From assembly GCA_020543525.1 (NCBI GenBank), contig JAHYIO010000033.1:2728001-2792000 (forward strand): a stretch of 64,000 nucleotides of DNA. The letters are read 5' to 3'. This DNA is from Coriolopsis trogii (taxonomy: Eukaryota > Basidiomycota > Agaricomycetes > Polyporales > Polyporaceae). Numbering within the stretch: the first letter of the stretch is position 1; every line of letters begins with the position of its first letter. The notes beneath the pieces were generated by a model that made no database searches, was not told the origin of the DNA, and worked only from the letters and a program-made list of their open reading frames with translations. Both the position numbers and the translations under genes were made by a program. Of the stretch, positions 22,986 through 34,576 are shown piece by piece.

Positions 22986-25535
22986 ATGGCCACAGCCGCC
23001 ATCCCCATCGCACGCACCTCGTCCCCGTCTGCCCTCGATGATCTCCAACGCTCGTCTTCGCCTCCTTCCTCCATCCTCCGGTCGCCTCAGCCTCTCTCGT
23101 CGTCTCATCTCTCCTCGCAAATGACTAGTCCCTCACCAAGAGATGGCGACGTGGTCAACCCTCTCCACACGCTCGCGTTCGCTACAGGCAAGCAATCGCC
23201 AGCGCAGGAGGTGCATATAGTCAAGGTCACCGACGATGCTGTCCAGTTCGAGAGGGGTCCAATGCCCGAAAATGTCCTCCACAAGGTCGGTGCCTCGCTC
23301 GCTCACGCCGTGCCTTCGTTCCACTCGCACTCCCAACCTCGTGAAGCGAGTACGGATTCCAATGTCGGCCCTCCCCCTCCGTCCCCTCCTTCGAGTGTGA
23401 AGGATGAGGAACTCAGTATGGACGTCGAGGAACTCGAGGCCCCCCGAAAGCCAGTTGCGTCATCCTCGTCATCGCAAGCAGAGTCGTCACCGCGTCCGGT
23501 TACATTCGAAGAGCCCTTAGAGCGAACGTCCTCCGCGTCTCGCGACCGCTCGTCTCGATATGGATCCCACGGACTCCGTCATCGCTCCTCGGCGGACACC
23601 AAGTCCTCCCTCCGTACCTCACAGTCTGGATACGCTCAGAGTTCACTGGATACACCTCTCACGGACGAACCGCCATCCATTCTCCCCCCCTCGATATCGA
23701 AGAGTCTGCCCTCGAGAGCTGGCGCGCATGTCTCTGTCGACGGTTACCTACAGCCTCCGGTTCCGCACAAACCGTCGCGGCGAAACACGATAGGCTCGTC
23801 CGCTCCCGGTCAGGCGCAATCGCCTCCACGTGTAGCGCGGATGATGACAATCCAGTCGTCACACCCCGGCCCCGTGGATGATCCTGGCGAGCTGGCAGAC
23901 GACATCCAGCAGCAAGCGGAGCAGATCCGCAGGGAGCGTATGTCGAAACGGCGAACGTTGCAACGGTCGGGAACAGTGCTTTCTCGGGCGGATGACAAGC
24001 CGTTGGTGGGCAACCTGATTGGAGAGGACCATGTCAATTACGTCCTCATGTACAACATGCTGACGGGCATACGGATAGCTGTGAGTATATGCGCGCGTCT
24101 CTCGTTATATGCGTTGTTAACCGTACGCGGTGGCCGGTGCTCATGCAGGTTTCACGCTGTCAGGCCAAGATACGACGACCTCTGACTGACGATGACTACA
24201 TAGCACGACATAAATATTCCTTCGATATGTACGTGCTGCGGTTGCCGTTGTGCTGAGCATATATTGACTCTCCGCAGCGTTGGGAACGAACTTACGCCAT
24301 CTGCGAAGTACGACTTCAAGTTCAAAGATTACGCACCTTGGGTATTCCGAGAACTCAGAGAAGACTACTTCCAACTCGATCCTGCCGACTATCTGCTCTC
24401 GCTGACTGCCAAATACATCCTGTCCGAGCTCGGTTCTCCCGGGAAGTCCGGCTCTTTCTTCTACTTCTCGCGCGACTACCGATTCATTATCAAGACAATT
24501 CACCACAACGAACACAAGTTCTTGCGCCGGATCCTGAAGCAATACTACGAGCACGTGAAGAACAACCCACATACGCTGTTGTCGCGCTTCTATGGCCTAC
24601 ATCGTGTCAAGCTCCCTCATGGGCGCAAGATCCACTTCGTTATCATGAACAACCTGTTCCCCGCGCACAAGGATATCCATGAGACCTATGACCTGAAGGG
24701 CAGTACGGTCGGGCGCGAGTACCCTGAGGAAAAGGCTGCGCAGAACCCTCGGGCGGTCCTCAAGGATCTCAACTGGATCAACAGGGGCAAGACGCTGGAA
24801 CTGGGCCCGGAGAAGAGAGCGCTACTGACGGAGCAGTTGAGGCGGGACTCGGAGCTGCTGAAGGAGTTGGGAGTCATGGATTACTCGTTGCTCATCGGCA
24901 TCCACAACATGCGGAGGGGAAACAAGGACAACGTCCGGCGAAACACCCTCCGAGTGTTCTCGGTCAGTCTTCATCTCTCCTATGCCCTGAGTGTTCTCAC
25001 GGAAGGCTGACTGCGCTTGGATCCCGGTGATATTCTACAGCCCGACATGCCCCTGATCAGCCGTAAGAAGACGATTGGGAAGGGCCCGCAGTCGCCCGAG
25101 GCGATTGCGATGCGTCGCATTATGCGAGAGGCAGACCCGCAGAGCCTCGGGTCGACCACTATCGTATTGCCCGAAGAAGACACGGGGGAGAGGCAGCACT
25201 TCATCTTCTATCAGGACGAAGGTGGTTTGCGCGCCACGGACGAGGCGAACGAGAACATGGACACCATCTACTATCTTGGTGTCATTGACATCCTCACTCC
25301 GTACAACACGTTCAAGAAGATCGAGCACTTCTGGAAGGGTCTCAGTGCGGATCGGGTACGTCGTCCCCTCATCTCGCCGCGTGTCGCGGGTGTTGATGGG
25401 TTGTTCTCGTTATAGCATAAGATCAGTCCGGTACCTCCGGTGGAGTACGCCCAACGCTTCTTCTCGTTCATGAAGGCCATCATGCGCGGCGGCGAGGGCG
25501 GCGAACGCTTCAAGGTCAAGACCAAGACGGAATGA
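22986..25535 (+). CDS. Phosphatidylinositol-4-phosphate 5-kinase (MSS4-type)
   Basis: Makes PI(4,5)P2 from PI4P at the plasma membrane. A Ser/Pro-rich, probably disordered N-terminus of about 330 residues precedes the PIPK catalytic domain. The domain starts at RHKYSFDM and [20 protein letters not shown]. The nucleotide loop is [19 protein letters not shown], followed by [20 protein letters not shown] and [19 protein letters not shown], then a [13 protein letters not shown] tail close to the usual HPxxYxxRF. These are the hallmark catalytic and activation-loop elements. Introns lie at 24081-24148, near 24230, near 24962 and near 25356. The start chosen is the ATG in CCAGATGGCC at 22986, because the open frame further upstream has no ATG. 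The stop is TGA 25533-25535. Likely single-copy and essential. Confidence 0.93.
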
Positions 25536-26349
25536 ACGTCCAAAATTCCCTGCAGCCCTCGTTTGCTTCCGACACCATCCTCTGACGACTGACGACCCTC
25601 GCACGCCAACTCGCCATTATGGTTGCCCTCAACCGCTATGTCATGCTGCTCTTGATCTTCTCATTGTCTATCGTCGGTGTTTAGACTATATTGGACTGGT
25701 CGGCCGTCCTTTCGTATCCCGTCACGTGTAGTATCTTCCATCAGTTTGGAACCAGCATATCCCCCCGTATCGTGCAATACCCCCCCATCCCAATCCCACT
25801 CTACGCACTCCGCATACATATCAACACATTGTTCCCATGATTATCGTCTGCAGGTTTCTTTATCGCGCGGGGTGCTTTTCCCGCATGTCACTCTCCTTAA
25901 CGTAACACTATTTCGAAGCGCACCTACGTATGGAGGTACTTTGCGCCAGCCACACTCCTTTCCTTCGTCCTCAACACCCATTCTTCGCTTTCTGTCTTTC
26001 ATTTCAGTTCTCTATCCTCCCTCCCCACTGCTGCTTTGCACGGACCTTCTGCACATTGCAAGGAATCTTCCTTTATTTCCGTTTCCGTCTCTGGTTCCCT
26101 CTCGTCGATAGCTATCCTGGTCTTCCTCATTCTTGTCTCCCCATTTTATTACAGTATATAATGTACTACAAGTGCTGATATACAAGCGACAATACACCCT
26201 CATGCGTATCAATCAGGACGACAGGCTACAGCAACAGCAAAACAAATAGAGATCGAAAATTGCACGACAAGCTTCTGGAGAACCCACTCGTGCGCGCGAC
26301 AGCAACAAATGCAGGGTCGCACGCAAGCGCAAGGCCGGTCTGAACGCGT
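25536..26349. other. Convergent intergenic spacer, pyrimidine-rich
   Basis: T/C-rich sequence between the kinase and condensin 3' ends; consistent with 3' UTRs. No gene recognised. Confidence 0.55.
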
Positions 26350-29300
26350 TCAGTCCGAGTCTTCCGCATGTCGGGCGGAAGCCGCAGGTTTCTTCCGTTG
26401 TGCTGTGTAAGCAGTGTGCATTGTCAGTAGCTGTCCTCGTTCGTGCGCTAGGAAGATGATCGCTGGATACTCACTCCGCCGTGTTGCTCTCTTCTTCGCG
26501 ACGGCCTTCGTGGCCTCGGCCTGCTTCACGAACTCCTGATCTTCCGCACCCTGGCGGCGAGACTCGTCGAGTATCTACATTCCGCGAGGAGGAAGGGAGG
26601 AAATTGATGAGCAACCCGGTTTTTCAAGCAGACGACGGAACGTACCTGCTCGAATTCGTTCAGCTCCGCGTCAGGCTTGTTCGCGGATTTGTTCGCGCGC
26701 GCCTATGTAAGGGAGAACAACGGCCGCATTCAGCTCCCATAGAGGAAGAGGACTTCGATGAAAACCAGACAGACGGGTGACGCACCTTCTGTAGGATCTC
26801 GGTGAACAGTCGGAAGACTTCCTCCTCGTGCAATTTGTCACGGTAGAACTGGAGGCCCTCGATGAGCTTCTTGACGGACCGTTCGGACTTGAAGGGGAGC
26901 AGGGAGAGACAGAAGGCGATGTCGCGCCACTGGCGGGGGTCCTCCGAGAGGCGGAATCGCTGGCAGAGTTTCTCGACGATGTTCTCTGCTTGTTTTTCCT
27001 AAACGGCAGAAGATGCGGAGTCAGACTGGAACGAAGACATCACCGCGCTGATGTTCTCAGATTGACGACGAACCTTCTCGATAAAACCGAAGATGTACTT
27101 CATCGTGCTCTTGAACGTTTCCTCGTCGATGGCGTGTGCACCGACGGAGAGATGACTGATCACTGTAGAGCGAGTATCCAAAATGAGCGCAAGACGTGAC
27201 GACCTAGTCAGAGGTTGTAATGGAAGATACTGACCGTCCGGAAGGTTGTTATATATCGCATTGTCCTTCGTGGACAGCTCTTTGAAGAACAATTTCGCGA
27301 GGTCCGATATCCGCTCGTCCTCGTCCTCGACGCACTTCGCCATTTCGCCCATCTGACCCTTGACCTTGACCATACCGTTGAGGATCAAATGAGTGAGCAC
27401 CATGAGCGTGTTCTTCTTCACGATCATGTCCGGGTCGCTGAGGCCCTTGTACAGCTCGTCGTTGCTTTCGTCGATGATACTGCTGAACGAGACCGCCACG
27501 TCGCCTAGCGCAATGATGATGTTGCTTCGGATCCCGGCATCCTTGGAGGTCTCGAGGATCTTGAACAAGAGACGGTGGTGCTCTTCACAGAATTGGGAGC
27601 TGACGCAGAGGAACTTGCTGAAGGCCAACGTCGCAGCCGCGCGCAGCGTACGGTTCTGTGGGATGTCGTACATGAGCCACTTACGTTCACCAAGCAGTCT
27701 ACCAAACCCACCTTGAAGATATGGGGACTGCCGCATATATGGACGAGCATAGGTCCAAAGGTGGCAAGTAATGACTGTTTGCCGTAGAGCAGTTCGTGTT
27801 CCCTCATGCCTGCTATCCTCTCTCCGATCTCATCTTCAGCGTTTCCGGCGACTTGATCGAGCTCCTCTTGTTCTTTCGACTTGGTCTCCGCGGTCCCTCC
27901 GATCTTTTCCGCTTTGTACGCAATGCGCATCAGTTCTATGACAACTCGAACCTGCAAACCATGCAACACGTACCCAACTCTTTCTCATGCTTCTGTCGCT
28001 TCCACTCACGCTCAACGAGTTCGAGGAAGACGATCTGCTTGATAGCGACATGGCCGACCACGAACAACAGTTGGCTGAGCTCAAAAGCGTCTCCAGTATC
28101 CTTGCTTGCGTCGTTCTGGGATTGGGATTGAGACTGTGACTTGGATGGGGACCTGGATTGCTGAGTCGTATCCGGGTCGACGTTCTCTTCGTCTTCGTCC
28201 ATAGCATCCGGGTCCTTCTCCTGTGGCTGTTGGGACTCACCCCTGTCGGACTTTTTGCCAAAGACACGACGCGTGAGGTTCTTGATCAAGCTACTGCATA
28301 AGACGTCTGGGCGTTCGCCGAGAGCGTACACTGTGTTGATGGCTTGCTCGGCCATAGGGAACCACTCCTTCGAACGACAGGGACGTTCGATGGCGTCCTG
28401 CAATTTCTTGAAGAGTGGGTTGCTCATGTCAAGGCGTAGTGTCTTGTCAAGGAGCGAACCTAGGACAATCACACTCAACTTCGGGTAGGGAAAGGTTGCA
28501 AATCTACATACCTTTGACTTTTTTTGCGCTACCGTTGAGCCGTTGCAGCGCCACGCAAGTGTACCGTGCTAGAGTCAAGTCAACCTGCTCACAACTGTCA
28601 AGACTGGCGGTAGGGTGCTGACAGTCCGTTCAACGTACCCTTCCTTTGTCACCCAATCCAACCTTGACGAGAGTATCGACACGATCGGCGACAACATGTC
28701 TCTTCGCGAGGGCAAGCATGCCAAGAATGATCACTGCCCCTCGGCGTTGGACTCGGGCAAGAGGTCTGTCGGCACCTATTCGCGGAAGAAATCAGCGAGG
28801 TTGAACGACCAAAGGAGAAGCCGAACTCAGTATGCTCACCATAGACTTGCCATAACTTTGCAACGACGTCTTCGGGAATGCTTCCCTCTTCCATGAGCTG
28901 ACGCATCATCTCCTCGAGACTCGTCAGCTCCGCAAGCGTCGCATCGTAAGTCATCCTGTAATTTCATTAACTGGCATACGATAGAAGTGGGTCAGATGTA
29001 CTTACTCGATCATGTTCTTCGCAATCCGGTTAATCTGCTGCTTGGGGTCCAGGTTCTGGACGGGCTCAAAGTACATGGCCTTATAGCACTCCAAAAGCCT
29101 CGACCGGACGCTCTTCACCTCGCGACCGTCCTCGCTCGTCGCGTTGTTGTCTTTGGCCCAGATGAGATGCAGCATCTTCTTGATGCCCTGCTCGGCAGCG
29201 TCGAAATGGTACTCGTACGAGATGCGGAAGAACTCCATGGCTTCGAGAACTTCGAGCTTGTTCGTTGATGCAAGCAACCGCTGGACCGTCTTCATGCCCT

Positions 29301-31313
29301 CTTCGACCTGCCGGATGAACTCAAGCGCATCGAGGCAGTACTTCTTGCGCAACTTGACCTCGAGGTGCTGGTTTTCGTTCAGGGCACCTAGGGCAGCGGC
29401 CTCGTTCGTGAGAGCCTCAAGATCAAGTTCAGACTTGCGTGGCTTCTTCTTGCCCTTGCTCTTCTTCTTCCGCGGCTTATGTGCGTCCTCGCCATCGTCC
29501 CCATCAGCCATCTCGACATCCTCATCCTCGTCCTCCTCTTCCTCTTCGTTATCTTCGCCATCGACCTCCATCTCATCTTCGTCATTACGCCTGCTGACAA
29601 GGTGTCAATACTGTATGGTTCGCGACGAGATGACACTCACGATTTGCGCCTCTTCTTTTTCTTCTTGCCACCCCCTTCTGCCTCATCGCCTTCTTCCTCA
29701 TCATCTCCTTCACCCTCCTCATCCTCGTCTTCCCCTTCGCCGGCCTGGCTGTCTTCTTCTGGGCGCTCGACAGCCTTGCCTACCGCGCCCTCCATCTTCT
29801 CCAGCATGTCCGACACCTCCTTATACTTCTCCTTCCACTCCGTCTCGCTCAAGAAACCGCCGTACATCCCATACGGGTGCGTGAGAATGAGGCGTTCCAG
29901 CAAGACGATCGCGTTCTTGCGCACTCCGGTCGACTTGTCTTCGAGTGCCTCGACCGCCGCGCGCGTCATCGCGAGTCGCTGCTGCGGGAACTTGGCACCA
30001 CCATCGCAGAGGCGGGCGAGTGTGGAGAGAACTTTCGAGCGCACGTAAGAGGAAAGGTCGAGCGTGCGCTCGAGGAGGAGATCGTAGAGGCCGTTGATCT
30101 GCTTCATGTGCTGCGACTTGGTGGAGGCTTCGCCATCCTCGGGTATGTCTGCGAGCTCGCGGATTATGCAGCCAATGACTTCTACGAGGGCTTGGCGCAT
30201 GGGATACGACTGTGAACAATTAGGAGAGGATTGAGGGAGAACGGGACCAGGAGACACGTACCTCGGAATCGAGTTGGGAGAGCAACAAGCTGAGTTGCTT
30301 GAGCACCTGTCGAGGCGAGAGCTCCGCGTACCGAGTGAGGAATCTTGAGAAAACGCGTGGGCCCTTTGTGTCCTGGGCGTTGAAGCTCTTCCCCGCGATT
30401 TCGCGCAGAATTTCATCTCCTAATTGTGAGTGATCGAACTCCCGTGCCAGAACATCCAGGCATTCCGCCATGGGTTCTGAGAGGTGTTCATAGTACTGGA
30501 GCGATTGCATGATAGCAATTTGTGCTGCGAGGCCGTGGCCGTGGTGTTTGACGGCCAGACAAATGGCCTTGTACACGCCATAACGGATAGGCTGACTCTT
30601 CATGTATTGTTCATTCTCAGTGATGTGGTACACGGGTCGCGTGACGCATCTATGAGGGATTAGTGCATGTATGTGTGTACAATAGGCGTCGCGCACCCAA
30701 TGAACGTATCCCGCTCTGCCGATGTCTGCCATATTCGCTGAGTCTTCAACCGGAGGACCTTGGCGATGAGGGCAAGCGTAGCAGGTATCTGTTCCGACCA
30801 TGTCCAGTTCTCTGATTGTTGTTTCCGGGCGTTGGTACGGGAAGTGGCGGCTTTGCCACCCCTTCCCCGTTTGGGTTTCGCCGTCGGAGGGGGAGCATCG
30901 TCTTCGCCGGACGCCTTGACCTTTTCCGCGGCAGATACAAACCAGGTAAGCAGAAAGGCGTACATTTCAAGAGGCATCTTGTGTGCCATAAACGTTTGCT
31001 GATCCTCCTCGTCGATATCCCTGCTAGTGGCCTCCACTTGTGCTAGGTAGGCGGAAGATATGGAGTCAAGGATCTTCGTCATGTGTGTCCCCTGAAGAGA
31101 GGCCGAGTGCTTGAGAAGAGAGCGAAACGCATCAAATACCCCAGGGTCGGTAATGTTGTCGGAGTTGTGGGCGAGGGCGATAACAGCGGGTTCAAGGACG
31201 TCGTGCGCAATACCAGAGGCGTCTAGTGAGGAGACGTCGGACTCATTATCGAAGGAGTAGGAAGAGACGTCAATGAGAGCCTGTAGCTCTTCTTGGAGGT
31301 CGAATGACTCCAT
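26350..31313 (-). CDS. Condensin complex subunit 1 (Cnd1/Ycs4/CAP-D2)
   Basis: The HEAT-repeat regulatory subunit of condensin, which compacts mitotic chromosomes. It starts MESFDLQEELQALIDVSSYS at 31313. The N-terminal condensin domain includes WTWSEQIPATLALIAKVLRL. HEAT repeats follow (SYPMRQALVEVIGCIIRELA, YVRSKVLSTLARLCDGG, KSTGVRKNAIVLLERLI). An acidic linker then carries a KKKSKGKKK run. The C-terminal domain has NRTLRAAATLAFSKFLCVSS, DPDMIVKKNTLMVLTHLILN and GMVKVKGQMGEMAKCVEDED. These are near-invariant in Cnd1 proteins. The basic tail ends RKKPAAS...EDSD at TGA 26352-26350. Around a dozen introns; roughly 1,300-1,400 residues, as expected. It shares a short divergent promoter with RPB10. 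Confidence 0.93.
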
Positions 31314-31504
31314 CGCGAGCGCGTCAGGGGGCGCGAGGGGGCGGCGGGGACGGAGGCGCGGTCGTGGTGGTTGTGGTCTGCGCGCTTCAACACGCGTCGC
31401 GTTCGGTCACACCGCGCCTGTCACGATTCAGTCACGGCAGGTCACTCGCGATGGCGCGCAAATTGACGGCGCCGAGTGGTCAGTGCTGCTTGCTCTCGCC
31501 CACC
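31314..31504. promoter_or_regulatory. Bidirectional promoter between condensin subunit 1 and RPB10
   Basis: Only 191 bp separate the two divergent start codons. The region is GC-rich with no obvious TATA box, as expected for constitutive housekeeping promoters. Confidence 0.5.
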
Positions 31505-31893
31505 ATGGTCCGCCTCCTGCTCTTCTCGCCCTCTGGCTCTGGCTGACAGGTCTTGGCGACAGATTATTCCTGTACGATGCTTTTCCTGTGGCAAGGTCGT
31601 CGGTGACAAATGGAATGCATACCTGGACTTGTTGTCGAAGGATATAAGCGAAGGGTGCGTCTTACTCTACTCGTATGACTGCGAGGCCTCCTCATCACAT
31701 TGTTCCACCTAGTGATGCGTTGGACCAGCTACAGTTGAAGCGCTACTGTTGCCGCCGTATGGTTCTCACTCACGTCGACCTCATTGAGAAGCTTCTGCAT
31801 TATAACCGTGCGTATTCTATGTGCCCTCTCATGAACCGGTGGCTTACTACGAATACAGCCAACGAGAGGAAACAAGACAAGGAACGAGTTTGA
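31505..31893 (+). CDS. RPB10: DNA-directed RNA polymerases I, II and III subunit RPABC5 (RPB10)
   Basis: A zinc-binding subunit shared by all three nuclear RNA polymerases. Four exons: 31505-31507 (ATG only), 31563-31654, 31713-31807 and 31859-31893, for 74 residues. The product reads [20 protein letters not shown], then [40 protein letters not shown] and [14 protein letters not shown]. The C-F-S-C-G and Y-C-C-R-R cysteines form the zinc site, and the sequence matches the family almost residue for residue. Every splice is GT-AG and restores the frame, so the model is secure despite the one-codon first exon. It would be missed by any simple ORF search. Confidence 0.96.
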
Positions 31894-32237
31894 CCTCTAT
31901 ATCTGTAATATTATGTTTGTTGTCGCGCTTTCGTGTTGCCACAATTTCCAATTGCATCAGTCACTGGAGACTTATCGCATAACTGTGCACAGGCGATGCA
32001 GATACATGCCACAGCTGCAATAGCTCGTTCGCACAGAATGCTGTGAGAATTTCAATGACTGTTTGAGCCACTCCAAAACAAATTGCACAACAGCCAGTGT
32101 CCACAAGAAAGTACTCGCAGAACGGAAACATACGACGAACTGGGTCACCGTCGACCGGTACCTCTCCTAGGCTTCCTCTCCATCGAGCGGCGGCTGGACT
32201 TGAGCGCGCCGAGACACACTCTGCAACTACAAAGCCA
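31894..32237. other. Convergent spacer
   Basis: Between the 3' ends of RPB10 (+) and the Ser-rich membrane protein (-). No gene recognised. Confidence 0.5.
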
Positions 32238-33836
32238 CTACGGGAGAGGCGGGAGCTTCTGAAGCGGGCTTTCGTCGAAATCACTCCCAGTGGATACGGG
32301 TACAGGGGGCAAAGGCCTCGGAAGTGGAGGCAAGTTTGACCTATCCCCTTCCCATTCGCGAGGCGATATCCCCACTCCCTGACTGACCGTAGATCCCTTG
32401 CGGGAGAGCACGAACGAGGATGCGATCGCGCTCCCCAGGTTCATGGTGCTCTGAGACAGACGCACAGGTACGTCCGGGAAAGACAGGGTGGACTGGAACG
32501 CGTCGGAGTTGGGCGTGGGATTTTGCAAGGACGACGAGTCCGATGCGATTGACATTGTCCTACGTCTGGCTGCTCGACGCTCTACGCTGTCGCGCGCCTG
32601 GCAGTCAATCGTGAGGGGCCTGGGCGAGCCCTGTATACGACTCGCGATAGGCCCCGTTTGCGATCGGAGCTCAGGGCTTGGCTCGCGTCTCTCGCAACCC
32701 GCATGGACGTCCTCCACTCCTCTTCTATCCTTCTCCGGAGAAAAGGCTGGCGGCGTGGAGGCGGACAAGGAAGAGAGACTGGCCCACGGGCGTGTCGGGG
32801 CACTCGCATCGGGACGCAAGGTCGAGACGCTGCGGGTGCGCGACCGGAGTGCACACTTCGTCATCAAAAATATGGCGATGATGAGTGCCACCGCGCCTCC
32901 GATGGTTGCGCCCGCCACGACCCCGATAGAGATCGAAGATGCACCCGCCGAGGACGATGACGACGATGGGCTCGTCTGTGAACGTGCCGACGACGATGGC
33001 AACGATGGCGATGACGGGGACAGGGACAGGGACGAGGACGAGGACGAGGACGGAGGCAAAGATGATGATAGGGACGAGGGGAAGGGGTTATTGATCGCGC
33101 TACTCGAGGTGACAACTTGACGTGTAGAGACCTGTGCCGATAGTGAGTGACTCTTTGAAACAGAACTGGATGCTGACACAGAAGTCGCAGGCTGTCCTTT
33201 GCGAGAAGAACTTGAAGGTATTTGGCTGGACGACGATACCGGCGGGGGAGCAGCATGGACCTCTCCCGGCGTGACTATCGCGTAATCGAACAGGATGACG
33301 GACGCGACGTCTGGATCGGCTTGCATGACGAGAGTGTGGGGTACGTTCTCCAACCCACGATGCGAATACACGAGCACGTTATACTCCGGGCCCGTTGTTC
33401 CCCCGTCACTCCTGTACACTCGAGAGGTACTGGACTCCTCCCCTGGGTCCATGGTAAAGAAAAGACTCGTGAAAGTCGTCGATGCGCCAGGTACGAAGGG
33501 ATCGTCAGGAGGCAGGACGTTGAAAACAGACACCGCCGTTCCCGTGAACCGTATGGTCACGGTCGTCGGAACGTGAGGAGTCCTCGGGATGTACGTCGAG
33601 TAGTGCCAGGTTCCGCTGTGGGTCTGGGAGGCGTCCAAGTGGAAGGGGCAGCTCCCGCATGCCGCTCCTTGCGACCATTGGTCCTGGGGAGAGTAGGTAA
33701 CGAAGCCACCATCCTGGTCGTCCACAAAGGTAATGGTAGTAGTATTCCCCTGGGCACTGACCTCCGGAAACCCTGCCCCCAGGACCGCGAGAACACAGGC
33801 CGCAAGTACTGAAGACCTCGCGGTCCAAGATGCCAT
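32238..33836 (-). CDS. Ser-rich single-pass membrane protein (putative cell-surface sensor or anchor)
   Basis: A 532-residue frame with type I topology. A signal peptide lies near residues 1-28 (ARSSVLAACVLAVLGAGF). A compact ectodomain of about 170 residues follows (ITFVDDQDGGFVTYSP, CGSCPFHLDASQTHSGTW, VTIRFTGTAVSVFNVLPP), resembling the beta-sandwich ectodomains of basidiomycete membrane-anchored proteins. Next is a long Ser/Pro stalk suited to O-mannosylation, then the helix GVVAGATIGGAVALIIAIFL with a basic stop-transfer CALRSRTR. A cytoplasmic tail of about 200 residues ends in proline-rich LPPLPRPLPPVPV. No catalytic residues were identified. The overall plan resembles fungal wall-stress sensors or mucins, but that role is inference. 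The gene is apparently intronless, unusual here. Confidence 0.75.
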   Translation of the reverse strand: MASWTARSSVLAACVLAVLGAGFPEVSAQGNTTTITFVDDQDGGFVTYSPQDQWSQGAACGSCPFHLDASQTHSGTWHYSTYIPRTPHVPTTVTIRFTGTAVSVFNVLPPDDPFVPGASTTFTSLFFTMDPGEESSTSRVYRSDGGTTGPEYNVLVYSHRGLENVPHTLVMQADPDVASVILFDYAIVTPGEVHAAPPPVSSSSQIPSSSSRKGQPATSVSASSSVSKSHSLSAQVSTRQVVTSSSAINNPFPSSLSSSLPPSSSSSSSLSLSPSSPSLPSSSARSQTSPSSSSSSAGASSISIGVVAGATIGGAVALIIAIFLMTKCALRSRTRSVSTLRPDASAPTRPWASLSSLSASTPPAFSPEKDRRGVEDVHAGCERREPSPELRSQTGPIASRIQGSPRPLTIDCQARDSVERRAARRRTMSIASDSSSLQNPTPNSDAFQSTLSFPDVPVRLSQSTMNLGSAIASSFVLSRKGSTVSQGVGISPREWEGDRSNLPPLPRPLPPVPVSTGSDFDESPLQKLPPLP

Positions 33837-34576
33837 TGAAGCAAGTCTTTGTTGTGGTATAGGCGAGGACCCGTCGACTGCAATCGGACGATAGACTGCG
33901 AGAACTGTGGAACGAGCTGTAGGCGGTGAGGCCCAGGTACAGGTGGCGAGTCCGGGTATATGTGGTGAAACGACTGGGAGACTACCAACGACCAGACGTC
34001 ACAGCTTCGAGTTACATACTTGCAAGTCCTACTCGCCTTCCCGAACATGAGATGGTATCCGGGCTGTCATGAGTATGGTTACGTTGCTGCTCCGAGTGGG
34101 CCCGCTCCGAAGGCGGCCCAAAGCTGGAACCGCCATATGCAAAGTTAGTCGGGATCGGTCATCACCATCTGCCAGATTCGAATCATCGAACAACTCAAGA
34201 ACAACTTGTCGACTGTGAGGAACAAGTACCCACAGAACGCATCACTAGCACTGGTCTCGCGTGTGCCTTGGCCTCCTGCGGGCGAATCTGGACTCGAGAC
34301 TGGAGAGTCTTCAGGGAGGATGACTAGCACCAGCTAACTTAGCGGCCGGTCACCGACTTGTGTTGTGGCACTGCCTAAGTACTGTACACTGCCACAGTGC
34401 ACATCCGATACGCCTGCGCGTCTAAAACATTTCTAACATCCCTACTAGTACTACCGTGACACGCAAGGCAACATACATCCTGTGGACTCGAGCTCCCTCC
34501 AGCCAACATGTCTCTCTGAGATTTCTCTCGGCACCTGCTGGCAATATCCGTTGCAAGTATCCCAGCTGTTAACAAC
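33837..34576. other. Divergent intergenic region
   Basis: Between the Ser-rich membrane protein (-) and the F-box-like gene (+); presumed promoters, no gene recognised. Confidence 0.5.

Noticed and set aside
29144..30048. Ser-rich plus-strand frames opposite condensin subunit 1
   Set aside because: They are antisense shadows of the acidic Glu/Asp/Lys linker of the condensin gene.
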